Below, in pieces: positions 1-9,151 of a stretch of 64,000 bases of DNA. The translations under genes and the position numbers were made by a program. Origin of the DNA: Coprococcus sp. OM04-5BH (GTDB lineage Bacteria > Bacillota > Clostridia > Lachnospirales > Lachnospiraceae); assembly GCF_003482105.1 (NCBI RefSeq), contig NZ_QULM01000001.1, forward strand, positions 1,162,713 through 1,226,712. Reading direction: 5' to 3'. Position 1 is the stretch's first letter. Each line of letters starts with the position of its first letter. The notes beneath the pieces are model-generated. The model was not told where the DNA came from. It worked only from the letters and a program-made list of their open reading frames with translations, and did not search any database.

Positions 1-155
1 TTGCCCGTGATACCATAATGGATCATATCTGGGGGATGGCATATGAGGGTGAGTCAAGAACTCTGGATATGCATATTAAGACCCTTAGGCAGAAGCTTGG
101 TGATTACGGCAGCAGGATAAGGACCATAAGAAATGTTGGATACGTTATAGAGTGA
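1..155 (+). CDS. OmpR/PhoB-type response regulator, C-terminal end (partial)
   Basis: Only the last 50 codons are in the window, read from base 3; the receiver domain lies upstream. The tail has the recognition helix and wing of an OmpR/PhoB winged-helix DNA-binding domain (SRTLDMHIKTLRQKLG, then RIRTIRNVGYVIE). It would bind promoter DNA after phosphorylation of the missing receiver domain. The histidine kinase gene starts 72 bases downstream on the same strand, so the two form a two-component system. The target genes cannot be told from here. Confidence 0.9.
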   Translation, partial: ARDTIMDHIWGMAYEGESRTLDMHIKTLRQKLGDYGSRIRTIRNVGYVIE

Positions 156-227
156 TATGTTACCTGGTGATTTTATTCCATGAATACCATGGAACTAAGT
201 ATGTGATTAGGCAGGGTAAGGGACAGG

Positions 228-1550
228 ATGAAGAAAAAGATAAATCTAAGGCTGGTGGTCATCGCCATACTTGCGATACTTACCACCATGATAGGAATTA
301 CAGTTGTATATTATGGTCTGTTCAAGAAGCAGATAAGGCATGATCTGTCTGTCAGTGCCAAGCTGCTTAAGGATACGAAGTATTTTGAGTCAGTAAATAT
401 AGACACGGATGATATAGATCTGTCAACAGATATAAATGAACTCCGTGTTACCTGGGTGGCGGCAGATGGAACAGTATTGTATGACAATGACGCAGGAGCG
501 GAGAATCTCGGTAATCACGGTGACAGACCGGAGATAAAGGAAGCCTTTGAGACAGGAATTGGGGAGACAGTGAGACAGTCTGATACCATGAAGAAGAATA
601 CCTTCTACTATGCTACGCTTCTTGATAACGGAACGGTACTCAGGGTGGCAACCGACGCTGAGAGCATGTGGGCTGTGTCCACTACAACAGTTCCACTTAT
701 ATTGATCATCATACTGGTCATAATTGCCATCTGTATTGCTTTGTCACATATGCTTACAAAACAGCTTATCAGTCCTATTGAGGAGATGGCGGAGAATATA
801 GAGGATGTAAGCACAGGAACGCCATATAAGGAGCTTAAGCCATTTGTGGATACCATAAGAAAGCAGCACGCGGATATCCTGTCGGCGGCTAAGGCGAGAC
901 AGGATTTCACAGCAAATGTATCCCATGAGCTAAAGACTCCCCTTACTGCCATATCAGGCTACGCAGAGCTGCTTGAAAACGGCATGGTAGGAAAGGAACA
1001 GGAGAAGCATTTCTATCAGGAGATCAGAAAGAATTCCGACAGGCTTCTGGCCCTTATAAGTGATATCATAAGGCTGTCGGAGCTTGACAGAAGCGAGAAA
1101 CAGCCGAAGTACGAGAGCATAGATCTCTATGATGTGGCGGAGGAGTGCATGGACAACCTGTCGGTGAGTGCAGAGCGGAGAAAGGTGAACATCAAGCTTA
1201 CCGGTGAGCATTGTAACATCCACGGTAACAGTGACATGATCAGGGAGCTTATAGAGAACCTTGCCCAGAACGCCATCAGATATAACAACCCCGGTGGTCA
1301 TGTGACCATAATGGTCTTAAACAGAGAACGGCCTACTCTGCTTGTGAAGGATGACGGAATAGGAATACCGGTATCCGAGCAGGACAGAGTATTTGAAAGA
1401 TTTTACAGAGTTGACAAGAGCAGATCAAAGGCAACAGGAGGCACGGGCCTTGGACTTGCCATTGTAAAGCATATTGTGGAGCTCCACGACGCCCAGATCT
1501 CCCTGGACAGTGCAGTAGGAGTGGGGACCACAATGAAGGTGGAATTTTAG
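228..1550 (+). CDS. Membrane sensor histidine kinase, PhoR-like
   Basis: A 440-residue two-component kinase. An N-terminal membrane helix (about residues 8-30) and a second (about 154-176) flank an extracytoplasmic sensor domain of about 120 residues. A linker leads to the HisKA domain with phospho-acceptor His233 in VSHELKTPLTAISGY. The ATP-binding domain has an N box (NLAQNAIRYN), a G1 box (DDGIGIP), an F box (FERFYR) and a G2 box (GTGLGLAIVKH). It would autophosphorylate and pass phosphate to the response regulator encoded just upstream. Length and order fit the PhoR/WalK group, but the signal sensed is unknown. A strong terminator follows. Confidence 0.93.
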   Translation: MKKKINLRLVVIAILAILTTMIGITVVYYGLFKKQIRHDLSVSAKLLKDTKYFESVNIDTDDIDLSTDINELRVTWVAADGTVLYDNDAGAENLGNHGDRPEIKEAFETGIGETVRQSDTMKKNTFYYATLLDNGTVLRVATDAESMWAVSTTTVPLILIIILVIIAICIALSHMLTKQLISPIEEMAENIEDVSTGTPYKELKPFVDTIRKQHADILSAAKARQDFTANVSHELKTPLTAISGYAELLENGMVGKEQEKHFYQEIRKNSDRLLALISDIIRLSELDRSEKQPKYESIDLYDVAEECMDNLSVSAERRKVNIKLTGEHCNIHGNSDMIRELIENLAQNAIRYNNPGGHVTIMVLNRERPTLLVKDDGIGIPVSEQDRVFERFYRVDKSRSKATGGTGLGLAIVKHIVELHDAQISLDSAVGVGTTMKVEF

Positions 1551-1590
1551 AAAAACCTGTGGCTGCCTTATGGCAGCCGCAGGTTTTCTT
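1551..1590 (+). terminator. Rho-independent terminator of the two-component operon
   Basis: A 16-base arm at 1552-1567 pairs with 1572-1587 across a TTAT loop with at most one mismatch, giving a GC-rich stem with A- and T-rich flanks immediately after the kinase stop codon. Confidence 0.85.
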
Positions 1591-1687
1591 GCGTTGTTAT
1601 ATTAAGAATAAAGTGGACTGACTGTCCTATAACTGTCAGGTTGGTTCTTTTTTATAATAATTTTAGATATAAATGTATACAGGAAAC

Positions 1688-1715
1688 TTGTTAATCTGCT
1701 ATATTTGGGTATAAT
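1688..1715 (+). promoter_or_regulatory. Sigma-A-type promoter for the sufC-sufB-like pair
   Basis: TTGTTA at 1688-1693 and a perfect TATAAT at 1710-1715 are separated by 16 bases. The start codon of the ABC ATPase lies about 49 bases downstream. Confidence 0.6.
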
Positions 1716-1763
1716 ATACTAGTCAGATAATTCGATAAATAACAGATAGGGAGAGACTTTTAA

Positions 1764-2504
1764 ATGCTTGAACTAAGAAACGTGTCATTCAATGTGGATG
1801 ACGATAAGGGACAGAAGGAGATAATCAGGGACCTGAGTCTTAAGATAGACGATGGTAAGTTTGTTGTGGTGACAGGACCAAACGGAGGCGGCAAATCTAC
1901 ACTTGCCAAGATCATTGCAGGAATAGAGACGCCTACATCGGGACAGATATTGTTTAATGGCAAGGACATAACCCATATGTCCATCACTGACAGAGCAAAT
2001 GCGGGAATAAGCTACGCATTCCAGCAGCCTGTTCGTTTTAAGGGAATAAGGGTAATAGACCTTTTAAGGATTGCAGCCAAGACCAGACTTTCGGTGGCTG
2101 AGGCTTGCAAGTACCTTTCAGAGGTGGGACTTTGTGCCAGGGATTATATTGAGCGTGAGGTCAATGCCAGCCTTTCGGGCGGTGAGCTTAAGAGGATAGA
2201 GATTGCAACAGTCCTTGCAAGAGGTACACAGTTATCACTTTTTGATGAGCCGGAGGCAGGAATAGATCTGTGGAGCTTCAAAAATCTCATAAGTGTATTT
2301 GAACATATGAGAGAGACCATAAATGGCTCTATAATCATCATCTCCCATCAGGAGAGGATCCTTGATATTGCAGATGAGATCGTGGTCCTGGCAGATGGAA
2401 AGATCGTGAAGCATGGCACAAAGGATGAGATACTTCCGACGATCCTCGGAACATCGGCAGCAACGGTCAGCTGCTCAGTATTTGACAAGGGAGGTAATCG
2501 GTAA
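1764..2504 (+). CDS. sufC: SufC-type Fe-S assembly ABC ATPase
   Basis: A 246-residue ATPase with Walker A (GPNGGGKSTLAK), ABC signature (LSGGELKR) and Walker B (LSLFDEPEAGIDL); the EPEAGID form after Walker B is typical of SufC. SufC hydrolyses ATP to drive conformational change in the SufB-type scaffold during Fe-S cluster assembly in the cytosol. The stop codon overlaps the start of the SufB-like gene by one base (TAATG), indicating translational coupling. No sufS, sufU or separate sufD is nearby, so this matches the reduced two-gene organisation described as SMS/minimal SUF rather than a full suf operon. Confidence 0.88.
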   Translation: MLELRNVSFNVDDDKGQKEIIRDLSLKIDDGKFVVVTGPNGGGKSTLAKIIAGIETPTSGQILFNGKDITHMSITDRANAGISYAFQQPVRFKGIRVIDLLRIAAKTRLSVAEACKYLSEVGLCARDYIEREVNASLSGGELKRIEIATVLARGTQLSLFDEPEAGIDLWSFKNLISVFEHMRETINGSIIIISHQERILDIADEIVVLADGKIVKHGTKDEILPTILGTSAATVSCSVFDKGGNR

Positions 2505-3424
2505 TGATAGACGAAATTCAGAAGAGAATTCTTGAAGAAGTAGCAGACCTCCATGAGGTTCCCATAGGAGCTTACAACATCCGTGCCAACAGTAAGATGG
2601 CAGCAAGAAATACAACAGCAAATATTGACATTGTTTCAAAGGAAGACGGTTCAGGTATAGATGTAAAGATCAAGCCGGGAACAAAGAATGAAAGTGTCCA
2701 TATCCCTGTTGTTATAAGCAAGACAGGAATAAAGGAAGTGGTATACAATGATTTCTTCATCGGGGAAGATTCAGATGTGGTCATTGTTGCAGGCTGTGGC
2801 ATACACAACTGCGGCAACCAGGACTCACAGCATGATGGTGTACACCGCTTCTACGTAGGAAAGAATGCCCACGTCAAGTATGTTGAGAAGCATTACGGCG
2901 AGGGTGACGGTACGGGAAAGAGGATACTTAATCCGGGAACCGAGGTTTACATGGAAGAGGGATCATCCATGGAGATGGAGATGGTTCAGATAAAAGGGGT
3001 TGACTCAACGGTAAGGGATACCAAGGCAGAGCTTGCAGCCGGGGCGTCACTGGTGGTAAGAGAGCGTCTTATGACTCACGGTGACCAGTCGGCAGTCAGT
3101 ATATACAAGGTACAATTAAATGGCGAGGGCTCCAGTGCAGACGTGGTTTCACGTTCGGTTGCAAGGGATAATTCATATCAGAAGTTTGATGCCAAGATAG
3201 ATGGAAATGCGGCCTGCTCAGGTCACTCGGAATGTGACGCTATCATTATGGACAATGCAAAGATACTGGCTGTTCCACAGCTCCAGGCAAATAATATCGA
3301 CGCAGCCCTTATACATGAGGCAGCCATAGGCAAGATCGCAGGAGAGCAGCTTACAAAGCTTATGACCCTGGGACTTACAGAAGCTGAGGCTGAGGAGCAG
3401 ATCATCAACGGATTTTTGAAGTGA
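2504..3424 (+). CDS. Short SufB/SufD-family Fe-S scaffold protein
   Basis: A 306-residue member of the SufB/SufD beta-helix family, much shorter than canonical SufB (about 470 residues) or SufD (about 420). It has a single family-type core with the HxHxxxG-rich stretch around GIHNCGNQDSQHDGVHRF and a C-terminal alpha-helical tail (IHEAAIGKIAGEQLTKLMTLGL), which resembles the SufB/D segment that contacts SufC. It probably forms a homodimeric scaffold with the ATPase encoded immediately upstream. Cysteines are present at several points of the helix, but the true cluster ligands cannot be assigned by eye. Confidence 0.85.
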   Translation: MIDEIQKRILEEVADLHEVPIGAYNIRANSKMAARNTTANIDIVSKEDGSGIDVKIKPGTKNESVHIPVVISKTGIKEVVYNDFFIGEDSDVVIVAGCGIHNCGNQDSQHDGVHRFYVGKNAHVKYVEKHYGEGDGTGKRILNPGTEVYMEEGSSMEMEMVQIKGVDSTVRDTKAELAAGASLVVRERLMTHGDQSAVSIYKVQLNGEGSSADVVSRSVARDNSYQKFDAKIDGNAACSGHSECDAIIMDNAKILAVPQLQANNIDAALIHEAAIGKIAGEQLTKLMTLGLTEAEAEEQIINGFLK

Positions 3425-3520
3425 TGATCATATCTGTAATGAAATGACATTTGATAAAAAGATCAGGGAAGAGAGACGGTAACCAATAGATGATATTTGC
3501 GGAGAAAAGGAGGAATGAAC

Positions 3521-4225
3521 ATGTTTTATCATAGTTTGTTTTACGATTCCACATACATTCTTGTTATAATCGGTGCAATAATAAGTGCTATTGCGTCATG
3601 GAATGTAAACAGTACATTTAAAAAGTACAGCAAGGTAAGGAACAGCAGAAATATAACCGGTAGACAGGCGGCAGAGATGATACTCCAGAGTGCAGGTATT
3701 TACGACGTGACCATAGAGAGGATAAGCGGTAATCTTACAGACCACTATTCTCCCAACGAGAAGGTACTTAGACTCTCTGACAGCGTGTATAATGCCACAT
3801 CCGTTGCGGCTCTTGGAGTTGCAGCTCATGAGTGCGGACACGCCATCCAGCACCAGGTGGATTACGGCCCGCTTACCCTAAGGTCCATTTCAGTTCCTGT
3901 GGCACGTTTTGGTTCATGGCTTTCATGGCCTCTTATATTACTTGGAATAATATTAGGAAGAATGCCCCTGGCAGAGTTAGGTATAATCCTGTTCATAGGT
4001 GTTGTTTTGTTCCAGCTTATCACGCTCCCTGTGGAGTTTGATGCTTCAAAGAGAGCCATAAAGATCCTTGACGGCAACGGAATATTAGGCGGTGAGGAGC
4101 TTACAGGAGCAAAGAAGGTTCTCTCAGCGGCAGCAATGACATATGTGGCTGCACTGTTCACATCGATCTTACAGCTCTTAAGACTTGTGCTTATCGTTCA
4201 GGGTAACGGCAGAAGAAGAAGCTAG
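3521..4225 (+). CDS. Zinc metallopeptidase, YugP/Zn_peptidase_2 family
   Basis: About 234 residues. The start is placed at ATG 3521 because AAGGAGG lies at 3507-3513, seven bases upstream; a longer reading would use TTG at 3497 and run through the ribosome site. An N-terminal helix (about residues 10-27) anchors the protein. The catalytic HECGH motif is at residues 103-107, and two hydrophobic stretches (about 128-165) and a C-terminal one (about 200-225) follow. The family (PF04298) is known only as predicted membrane-bound neutral zinc peptidases; substrates are unknown. Confidence 0.85.
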   Translation: MFYHSLFYDSTYILVIIGAIISAIASWNVNSTFKKYSKVRNSRNITGRQAAEMILQSAGIYDVTIERISGNLTDHYSPNEKVLRLSDSVYNATSVAALGVAAHECGHAIQHQVDYGPLTLRSISVPVARFGSWLSWPLILLGIILGRMPLAELGIILFIGVVLFQLITLPVEFDASKRAIKILDGNGILGGEELTGAKKVLSAAAMTYVAALFTSILQLLRLVLIVQGNGRRRS

Positions 4226-4236
4226 GAGGAATGGTC

Positions 4237-4809
4237 ATGGCAGAGGGGAGAAAAGATGTAAAAAGACCTATGAATGAGCAGAGCAGGGATAACAGAGCGG
4301 GAAGCACATCAACCCGTGGCAGGGCGGCAGGACTTGCTGCAAGACGTAAAGCCATTCGGAGAAAACGTATCATACTGGCTTTCTCTACTGTTGTTGTTCT
4401 TGCATTGGTGGTATTGGTCATTTTTAAGCTCAGTGGCGGTGGCAGTACAAGTGCTGGCAGGAGAACAGAGGACATAGATAACACAACCCACATTGCACAG
4501 GCACTTTACAAGGTGTTCCAGAGTGAATCGGGAAATGCCGGCTTCAAGCAGGTATCCGGTGCACAGAGCAAGTACGAGACCACATGGAAGGAGATGCTTG
4601 ACTCTGATACGGAATTTGCCCGTACAGTTAAGGCAAATCTTAAGGATTATGATTACAAGAATTACAGTGTAAGCTACGGAGATCTTAAGGGTGATACCTT
4701 CAGTATAGTAGTGTATCCTGAGAACAATGTGGTGGAGATATATGCCGGAACCACAACTACGGCAGAATATATGGTGTATCCTGAGCAGGGTACATATTAT
4801 GACAAATAA
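4237..4809 (+). CDS. Single-pass membrane protein with extracytoplasmic domain, unknown
   Basis: A 190-residue protein that I cannot place in a family. The ATG at 4237 is preferred because AGGAGGA ends at 4230, six bases upstream; the ATG at 4231 directly abuts it. The first 43 residues are Arg/Lys-rich and cytoplasmic, a membrane helix follows (about 45-65, IILAFSTVVVLALVVLVIF), then a short soluble alpha/beta domain that is rich in Tyr and Asp. It starts 11 bases after the peptidase gene stop and is probably co-transcribed with it. Confidence 0.7.
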   Translation: MAEGRKDVKRPMNEQSRDNRAGSTSTRGRAAGLAARRKAIRRKRIILAFSTVVVLALVVLVIFKLSGGGSTSAGRRTEDIDNTTHIAQALYKVFQSESGNAGFKQVSGAQSKYETTWKEMLDSDTEFARTVKANLKDYDYKNYSVSYGDLKGDTFSIVVYPENNVVEIYAGTTTTAEYMVYPEQGTYYDK

Positions 4810-4919
4810 ATATGGAATTTCATACACGGGAGGAGCAGGAGGCAGTCTGTTCCTCTTATGTTTTATAAGAGAAAAATTGGAATTTAAAGCATGTTGATGT
4901 TAAAAAAAGGGGTGTTGAT

Positions 4920-5819
4920 TTGGAGAAATTAAAGACGGCTCTGGTTCTTGAGGGCGGTGCCATGAGAGGCATGTATACCGCCGGGATCCTTGATGTATTT
5001 GAAAAGGCAGGACTGGAGTTTGACGGAATAATAGGCGTTTCGGCAGGTGCGCTGTTTGGTGTGAATTACCTTTCAAAGCAGCCGGGACGGGTTATAAGAT
5101 ACAACAAAAGATTTAACAGGGACAGGAACTATATGGGACTTCTCCCGCTGTTAAAGACCGGAAACATCATAGATACAAAGTATGCCTATGAGCGGGTTCC
5201 GAGAAAGCTGGATCCCTTTGATAATGTAACCTATAAGAAGTCAAAGGTGCCTTTTTATGCGGTTGTTACCAATGTGGAGACAGGTAGGGCGGAATATATC
5301 CGGGTAAAGGATGTATTTAAGCAGATGGATGTGCTTCGTGCCTCAGGCTCAATGCCATTTGTATCACTGCCGGTGAAGATCGGAGATAATCTTTACCTTG
5401 ATGGTGCCATAGCAGACAGTATACCTTATGAGCATATGTTAAAGCTGGGATACGACAGATTGGTTGTGGTGCTCACCAAGGATCCGGGCTATGTGAAGAA
5501 GCCTATCAACAAGCTCCTGGCGGCACTTAAGTACAGAAGAAGATTCCCTGCATTTGCCCGGGCGGTTGCAGACAGGCACATAATGTATAACGATGAGATG
5601 GATAGGCTTAACAGGCTTGAGAAGGCAGGAGTTGCCACAGTTTTAAGACCTTCAAGGAAGGTTAAGATAAAGAAGACGGAGACTGATCCTGCCAAGCTTC
5701 AGGCACTGTACAACGTGGGTGTTGCCGACGGAAAGAATTATTTGAAGAAGCTCAGGGCAGGGATGAAGCTTGAGACTGGGAACAAGATTATGACAGAGAA
5801 TAGGATCACAGAGAATTAA
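4920..5819 (+). CDS. Patatin-like phospholipase
   Basis: A 299-residue patatin-fold acyl hydrolase. The oxyanion-hole motif EGGAMRG (residues 11-17), nucleophile elbow GVSAG (Ser41) and the DGA motif with the catalytic Asp (LYLDGAIADSIPY) are all present, so the Ser-Asp dyad is intact. It lacks a signal peptide and is likely cytosolic or membrane-associated, cleaving phospholipid or other ester substrates. The start is TTG 4920, supported by AAAGGGGTG at 4905-4913. The closest well-known type is the YjjU group of bacterial patatins. Confidence 0.88.
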   Translation: MEKLKTALVLEGGAMRGMYTAGILDVFEKAGLEFDGIIGVSAGALFGVNYLSKQPGRVIRYNKRFNRDRNYMGLLPLLKTGNIIDTKYAYERVPRKLDPFDNVTYKKSKVPFYAVVTNVETGRAEYIRVKDVFKQMDVLRASGSMPFVSLPVKIGDNLYLDGAIADSIPYEHMLKLGYDRLVVVLTKDPGYVKKPINKLLAALKYRRRFPAFARAVADRHIMYNDEMDRLNRLEKAGVATVLRPSRKVKIKKTETDPAKLQALYNVGVADGKNYLKKLRAGMKLETGNKIMTENRITEN

Positions 5820-5835
5820 GGAGCAGAGAACCGGA

Positions 5836-6549
5836 ATGATAAAAGCAGTAATATTTGATCTTGATGATACACTGTATGATTGTCTCCACAATGACCATAA
5901 ATCCATAGATGCTACGGCGGAGTATGTGGCAAATGAACTTCTGCACATGGACAGGCAGGTGGTAAGGAACGCATTTTACAAGGGCAGGGAGACCATAAAG
6001 GAGCAGCTTTCATCCTGGGATATGGCTGCCCAGCATAACAGGGTACTGTATATACAGAAAATGCTCGAGATACTTGGGGTATCCCCATTTAAGTATGCCA
6101 TAGACATATATAACTATTTCTGGAACGACTTCCTTAACAGGATAGAACTGTTCCCCGGAGCCTTGGACTTTCTTAAGCACCTTAAAGATCTGGGCATAAA
6201 GACAGAGATATGTACAGACATGACAGCCCACATACAGTTTCGTAAGCTTGAGCGACTTGGCATAAGCGGTTATATAGACTATATGACTACCAGCGAGGAG
6301 GCAGGAGTTGAGAAGCCTGACATAAGGATATTCAACATGGCATTAAACAAGCTCGGGCTGCCGCCTGAGGAGGTTGTGTATATTGGGGACAGCTACAGGA
6401 AGGATGTTCTTGGAGCGAAGAATGCGGGGATACTTCCGGTGTGGTATCTATCCCTTGCAGACAGAAATTCCGTGGAAGCCGCGGATATCATAGCTGTAGA
6501 GAATTACGGAAAACTTAAGGAAATATCAGCAGAATTTTTTACAATTTGA
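5836..6549 (+). CDS. HAD-superfamily phosphatase, pyrimidine 5'-nucleotidase-like
   Basis: A 237-residue haloacid-dehalogenase hydrolase. Motif I is DLDDTLYD (nucleophile and acid Asp), motif II is a Thr in CTDMT, the lysine of motif III is in GVEKPD, and motif IV is GDSYRKDVLGA. The cap region between motifs I and II is helical (subclass I). The pattern resembles YjjG-type nucleotidases and sugar-phosphate phosphatases; the true substrate is open. It begins 16 bases after the patatin gene. Confidence 0.85.
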   Translation: MIKAVIFDLDDTLYDCLHNDHKSIDATAEYVANELLHMDRQVVRNAFYKGRETIKEQLSSWDMAAQHNRVLYIQKMLEILGVSPFKYAIDIYNYFWNDFLNRIELFPGALDFLKHLKDLGIKTEICTDMTAHIQFRKLERLGISGYIDYMTTSEEAGVEKPDIRIFNMALNKLGLPPEEVVYIGDSYRKDVLGAKNAGILPVWYLSLADRNSVEAADIIAVENYGKLKEISAEFFTI

Positions 6550-6637
6550 TGATATAATGGAAAAGAATTTATGTGATAATAGAATAGTAAATAAAAGGAA
6601 AGGCAGGCCGGGTGGAGTCATCCGGCTATATAAAATT

Positions 6638-7138
6638 ATGAGAAAAACTTTGATAGTTGTGGATATGCAGAATGATTTCATAGATGGTGCCCTGGGAACT
6701 TCCGAGGCGGCATCCATTGTGGAGAATGTTAAGAAGAAGATCAAGGAGTACAGTGAGAACGGTGGCGAGGTAATATTCACCAGAGACACCCATTACGATG
6801 ATTACCTTGAGACAAATGAAGGAAAGTATCTTCCTGTTCCCCATTGTATAGAGGGAACAAAGGGCTGGGAGATCAGGGAAGGACTTGAGGTGGAGAACGC
6901 CACATACATCAACAAGAACTCCTTCGGGTATACCGGCTGGGGTGACTTTGATCTTGAAGATGTGGAGCTTGTGGGACTCTGCACTGATATATGTGTGGTT
7001 TCAAACGCATTGCTGATCAAGGCTATCTATCCGGAGATAAATGTTACCGTGGATTCATCATGCTGTGCAGGTGTTACCCCTGAAAGACACAGGGCGGCAC
7101 TTGATACCATGAGAAGCTGCCAGGTAAATGTTATCTGA
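6638..7138 (+). CDS. Isochorismatase-fold cysteine hydrolase (nicotinamidase-like)
   Basis: A 166-residue protein when started at ATG 6638, the start that matches the family (MRKTLIVVDMQNDF); an upstream ATG at 6557 adds an unlikely tail crossing a GCCGG hairpin at about 6606-6625. The catalytic triad is visible as Asp9, Lys93 and Cys119 (CTDICV). HY at 52-53 and the conserved fold of PncA-like amidases are present. It may convert nicotinamide to nicotinate in NAD salvage, but the metal-site histidine pattern of true PncA is not clearly complete, so a general cysteine hydrolase is the safe name. Confidence 0.82.
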   Translation: MRKTLIVVDMQNDFIDGALGTSEAASIVENVKKKIKEYSENGGEVIFTRDTHYDDYLETNEGKYLPVPHCIEGTKGWEIREGLEVENATYINKNSFGYTGWGDFDLEDVELVGLCTDICVVSNALLIKAIYPEINVTVDSSCCAGVTPERHRAALDTMRSCQVNVI

Positions 7139-7189
7139 TCCGGGTAAATTATATCAGATGTAGAGGAAAATATAAGGAGACAGAACATA

Positions 7190-8191
7190 ATGGAAAATAA
7201 TGAAAATGGTTTTCAGAGCATAACAGACGCGGATCTTGAAAATGCCAGAACCATAATCAAGAAGATAATGAGCTACTATAACAGCAAGGTGGTCAACCAG
7301 CCGAAGATAGGTATAAGCTTACTTGCTGCCATGATATCAAACGGACATGTGCTTATGGAGTCCGTTCCGGGACTTGCCAAGACCACAGCAGCCAGGGTTA
7401 TGACCGAGGCTGTGAACGGAAGCTTTTCAAGAGTGCAGTGTACACCTGACCTGCTGCCAAGCGATATCATAGGAACACAGATCTTTAACATGACCACCAA
7501 CAGCTTTGAGAATAAGCTTGGCCCTGTATACGCCAACTTCGTATTGCTGGATGAGATCAACAGATCCAGTGCCAAGACCCAGAGTGCCATGCTTGAGGCA
7601 ATGCAGGAAAGAGAGATAACCATAGGCGGTACAAGATATGAGCTGCCGGAGGTATTCGTGGTCATGGCTACCCAGAACCCTATTGAGCAGGAGGGTACAT
7701 ATGTGCTTTCCGAGGCCCAGCAGGATAGATTTTTACTTAAGTGTAAGATAGATTATCCGGACGCCATGAGTGAGCTGGAGATACTTAACAGGATCGAGGC
7801 GGATGTATTTGACAAGCCGCAGGCGGTTGCCAGTATAGAGGAGATACAGTACATGCAGCAGCTCAGGAAGCGCGTGTATATGGATGATTCCATCAAGAAA
7901 TATATAATTAACATAGTTCAGGCCACAAGACAGGTGAACAAGGTACTCCCGGCTAATCTTGCCCAGTATGTATCAATGGGTGCCAGTACCAGAGCAGCCA
8001 TAGCATTTATGGAGGCGGCAAAGGCAAGTGCCCTTATAAACGGCAGGAATTACTGTACACCGGATGATGTGAAACTGTTCAGGCATGAGGTCCTCGGACA
8101 CAGGATAACCCTTAACTATGCAGCCATAGCAGACGGCATAGAGGAAGAGAAGATAGTAGACGCGATCGTAGGAGCAGTGCAGACACCATGA
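7190..8191 (+). CDS. MoxR-family AAA+ ATPase
   Basis: A 333-residue AAA_3 ATPase. Walker A reads GLAKTTAAR, Walker B reads FVLLDEINRSSAKTQ, sensor 1 is in VMATQNPIEQEGTY, and the C-terminal lid is present. MoxR proteins act as chaperone-like ATPases that, with VWA-domain partners, help assemble or activate other proteins, often in envelope stress. It overlaps the next gene by four bases (ATGA) and opens the moxR-DUF58-VWA operon that runs to about 12.36 kb. AGGAG lies upstream of ATG 7190. Confidence 0.92.
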   Translation: MENNENGFQSITDADLENARTIIKKIMSYYNSKVVNQPKIGISLLAAMISNGHVLMESVPGLAKTTAARVMTEAVNGSFSRVQCTPDLLPSDIIGTQIFNMTTNSFENKLGPVYANFVLLDEINRSSAKTQSAMLEAMQEREITIGGTRYELPEVFVVMATQNPIEQEGTYVLSEAQQDRFLLKCKIDYPDAMSELEILNRIEADVFDKPQAVASIEEIQYMQQLRKRVYMDDSIKKYIINIVQATRQVNKVLPANLAQYVSMGASTRAAIAFMEAAKASALINGRNYCTPDDVKLFRHEVLGHRITLNYAAIADGIEEEKIVDAIVGAVQTP

Positions 8192-9069
8192 AAATGAGTT
8201 ACATGGCAAGAGTCCAGGCGAATCTTACCAGAAGAGAAGTAATAAAAACAGACTATAAAAGCGGAAATGTCTTAGAGGGCACATACGAGTCCCTTTTTAA
8301 GGGCAAGAGCATGGAGTTTGATGAGCTTAGGGAATATGTCATGGGCGACGAGGTGAATGATATTGATTGGAAGGCATCAAGCCGCAGCAGAAGGCTTCTT
8401 GTGAGACAGTATATAGCTGAGAAGAAGCACAATGTATTGTTCGTATTAGACACCAACAGGCGCATGCTTGCGGCAAGCTCTGCTCTTGAGGAGAAGAAGG
8501 ACGTGGCTCTCATGTGTGCCGGAACAATGGCATATTTTGTAAATCATAATAATGATTATATAGGTGCCCTTTATTCCGGAGGCGGAAGCGTATCCTACAT
8601 GCCCTTAAAGACAGGCATGGCAAATGTGGAGCGTATCCTTGAGGGCTACGATCATGCCGTTAAGGAGGACAATCGTTCAAGCATGAACGACACCATAGAT
8701 TACATGGTCAGAAATCTTAAGAAGAGGATGATCGTGGTGATAATAACCGACCTTGAGGGAGCTTATGAGATCTCGGAGCAGAATCTGAAACGGCTTAAGG
8801 CAGCCTGTGACGTAATGTTTATCACTGTCAGCGATGTGTCCCTTGAGGGGGATAAGCTGTATGACATGCTACAGGATTCCTATATGGATGATTTCTTCCT
8901 TAAGGACAAGAAGCTTAATAAGCTCCTTAAGGAGAAGCGGGCTGAGCTTGAAGCTGTAAATGGCAGAAAGCTTAACAGACTTGGAATAACCAACACTATA
9001 GTCCACAGTGTATCAGGGCTTGGAGCGACAGTAGGTGAGCTGCTGGAACGTCACCGCCTTGGCGGATGA
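8188..9069 (+). CDS. DUF58-domain protein
   Basis: A 293-residue protein whose central segment carries the DUF58 signature (MEFDELREYVMGDEVNDIDW, then SSRSRRLLVRQYIAEK) followed by a degenerate VWA-like fold (VLFVLDTNRRML). DUF58 proteins are the constant partners of MoxR ATPases. Unlike many homologues it has no N-terminal membrane helices. Start at ATG 8188 overlaps the moxR stop; ATG 8194 two codons later is possible. Confidence 0.9.
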   Translation: MKMSYMARVQANLTRREVIKTDYKSGNVLEGTYESLFKGKSMEFDELREYVMGDEVNDIDWKASSRSRRLLVRQYIAEKKHNVLFVLDTNRRMLAASSALEEKKDVALMCAGTMAYFVNHNNDYIGALYSGGGSVSYMPLKTGMANVERILEGYDHAVKEDNRSSMNDTIDYMVRNLKKRMIVVIITDLEGAYEISEQNLKRLKAACDVMFITVSDVSLEGDKLYDMLQDSYMDDFFLKDKKLNKLLKEKRAELEAVNGRKLNRLGITNTIVHSVSGLGATVGELLERHRLGG

Positions 9070-9151
9070 CAAAACTAAAGCCGTGGCCATCATGAGCAAG
9101 GGGTATCATGGACAGTGACGCGGAAGCTGAACAGAACAACGAGGAACAGAT

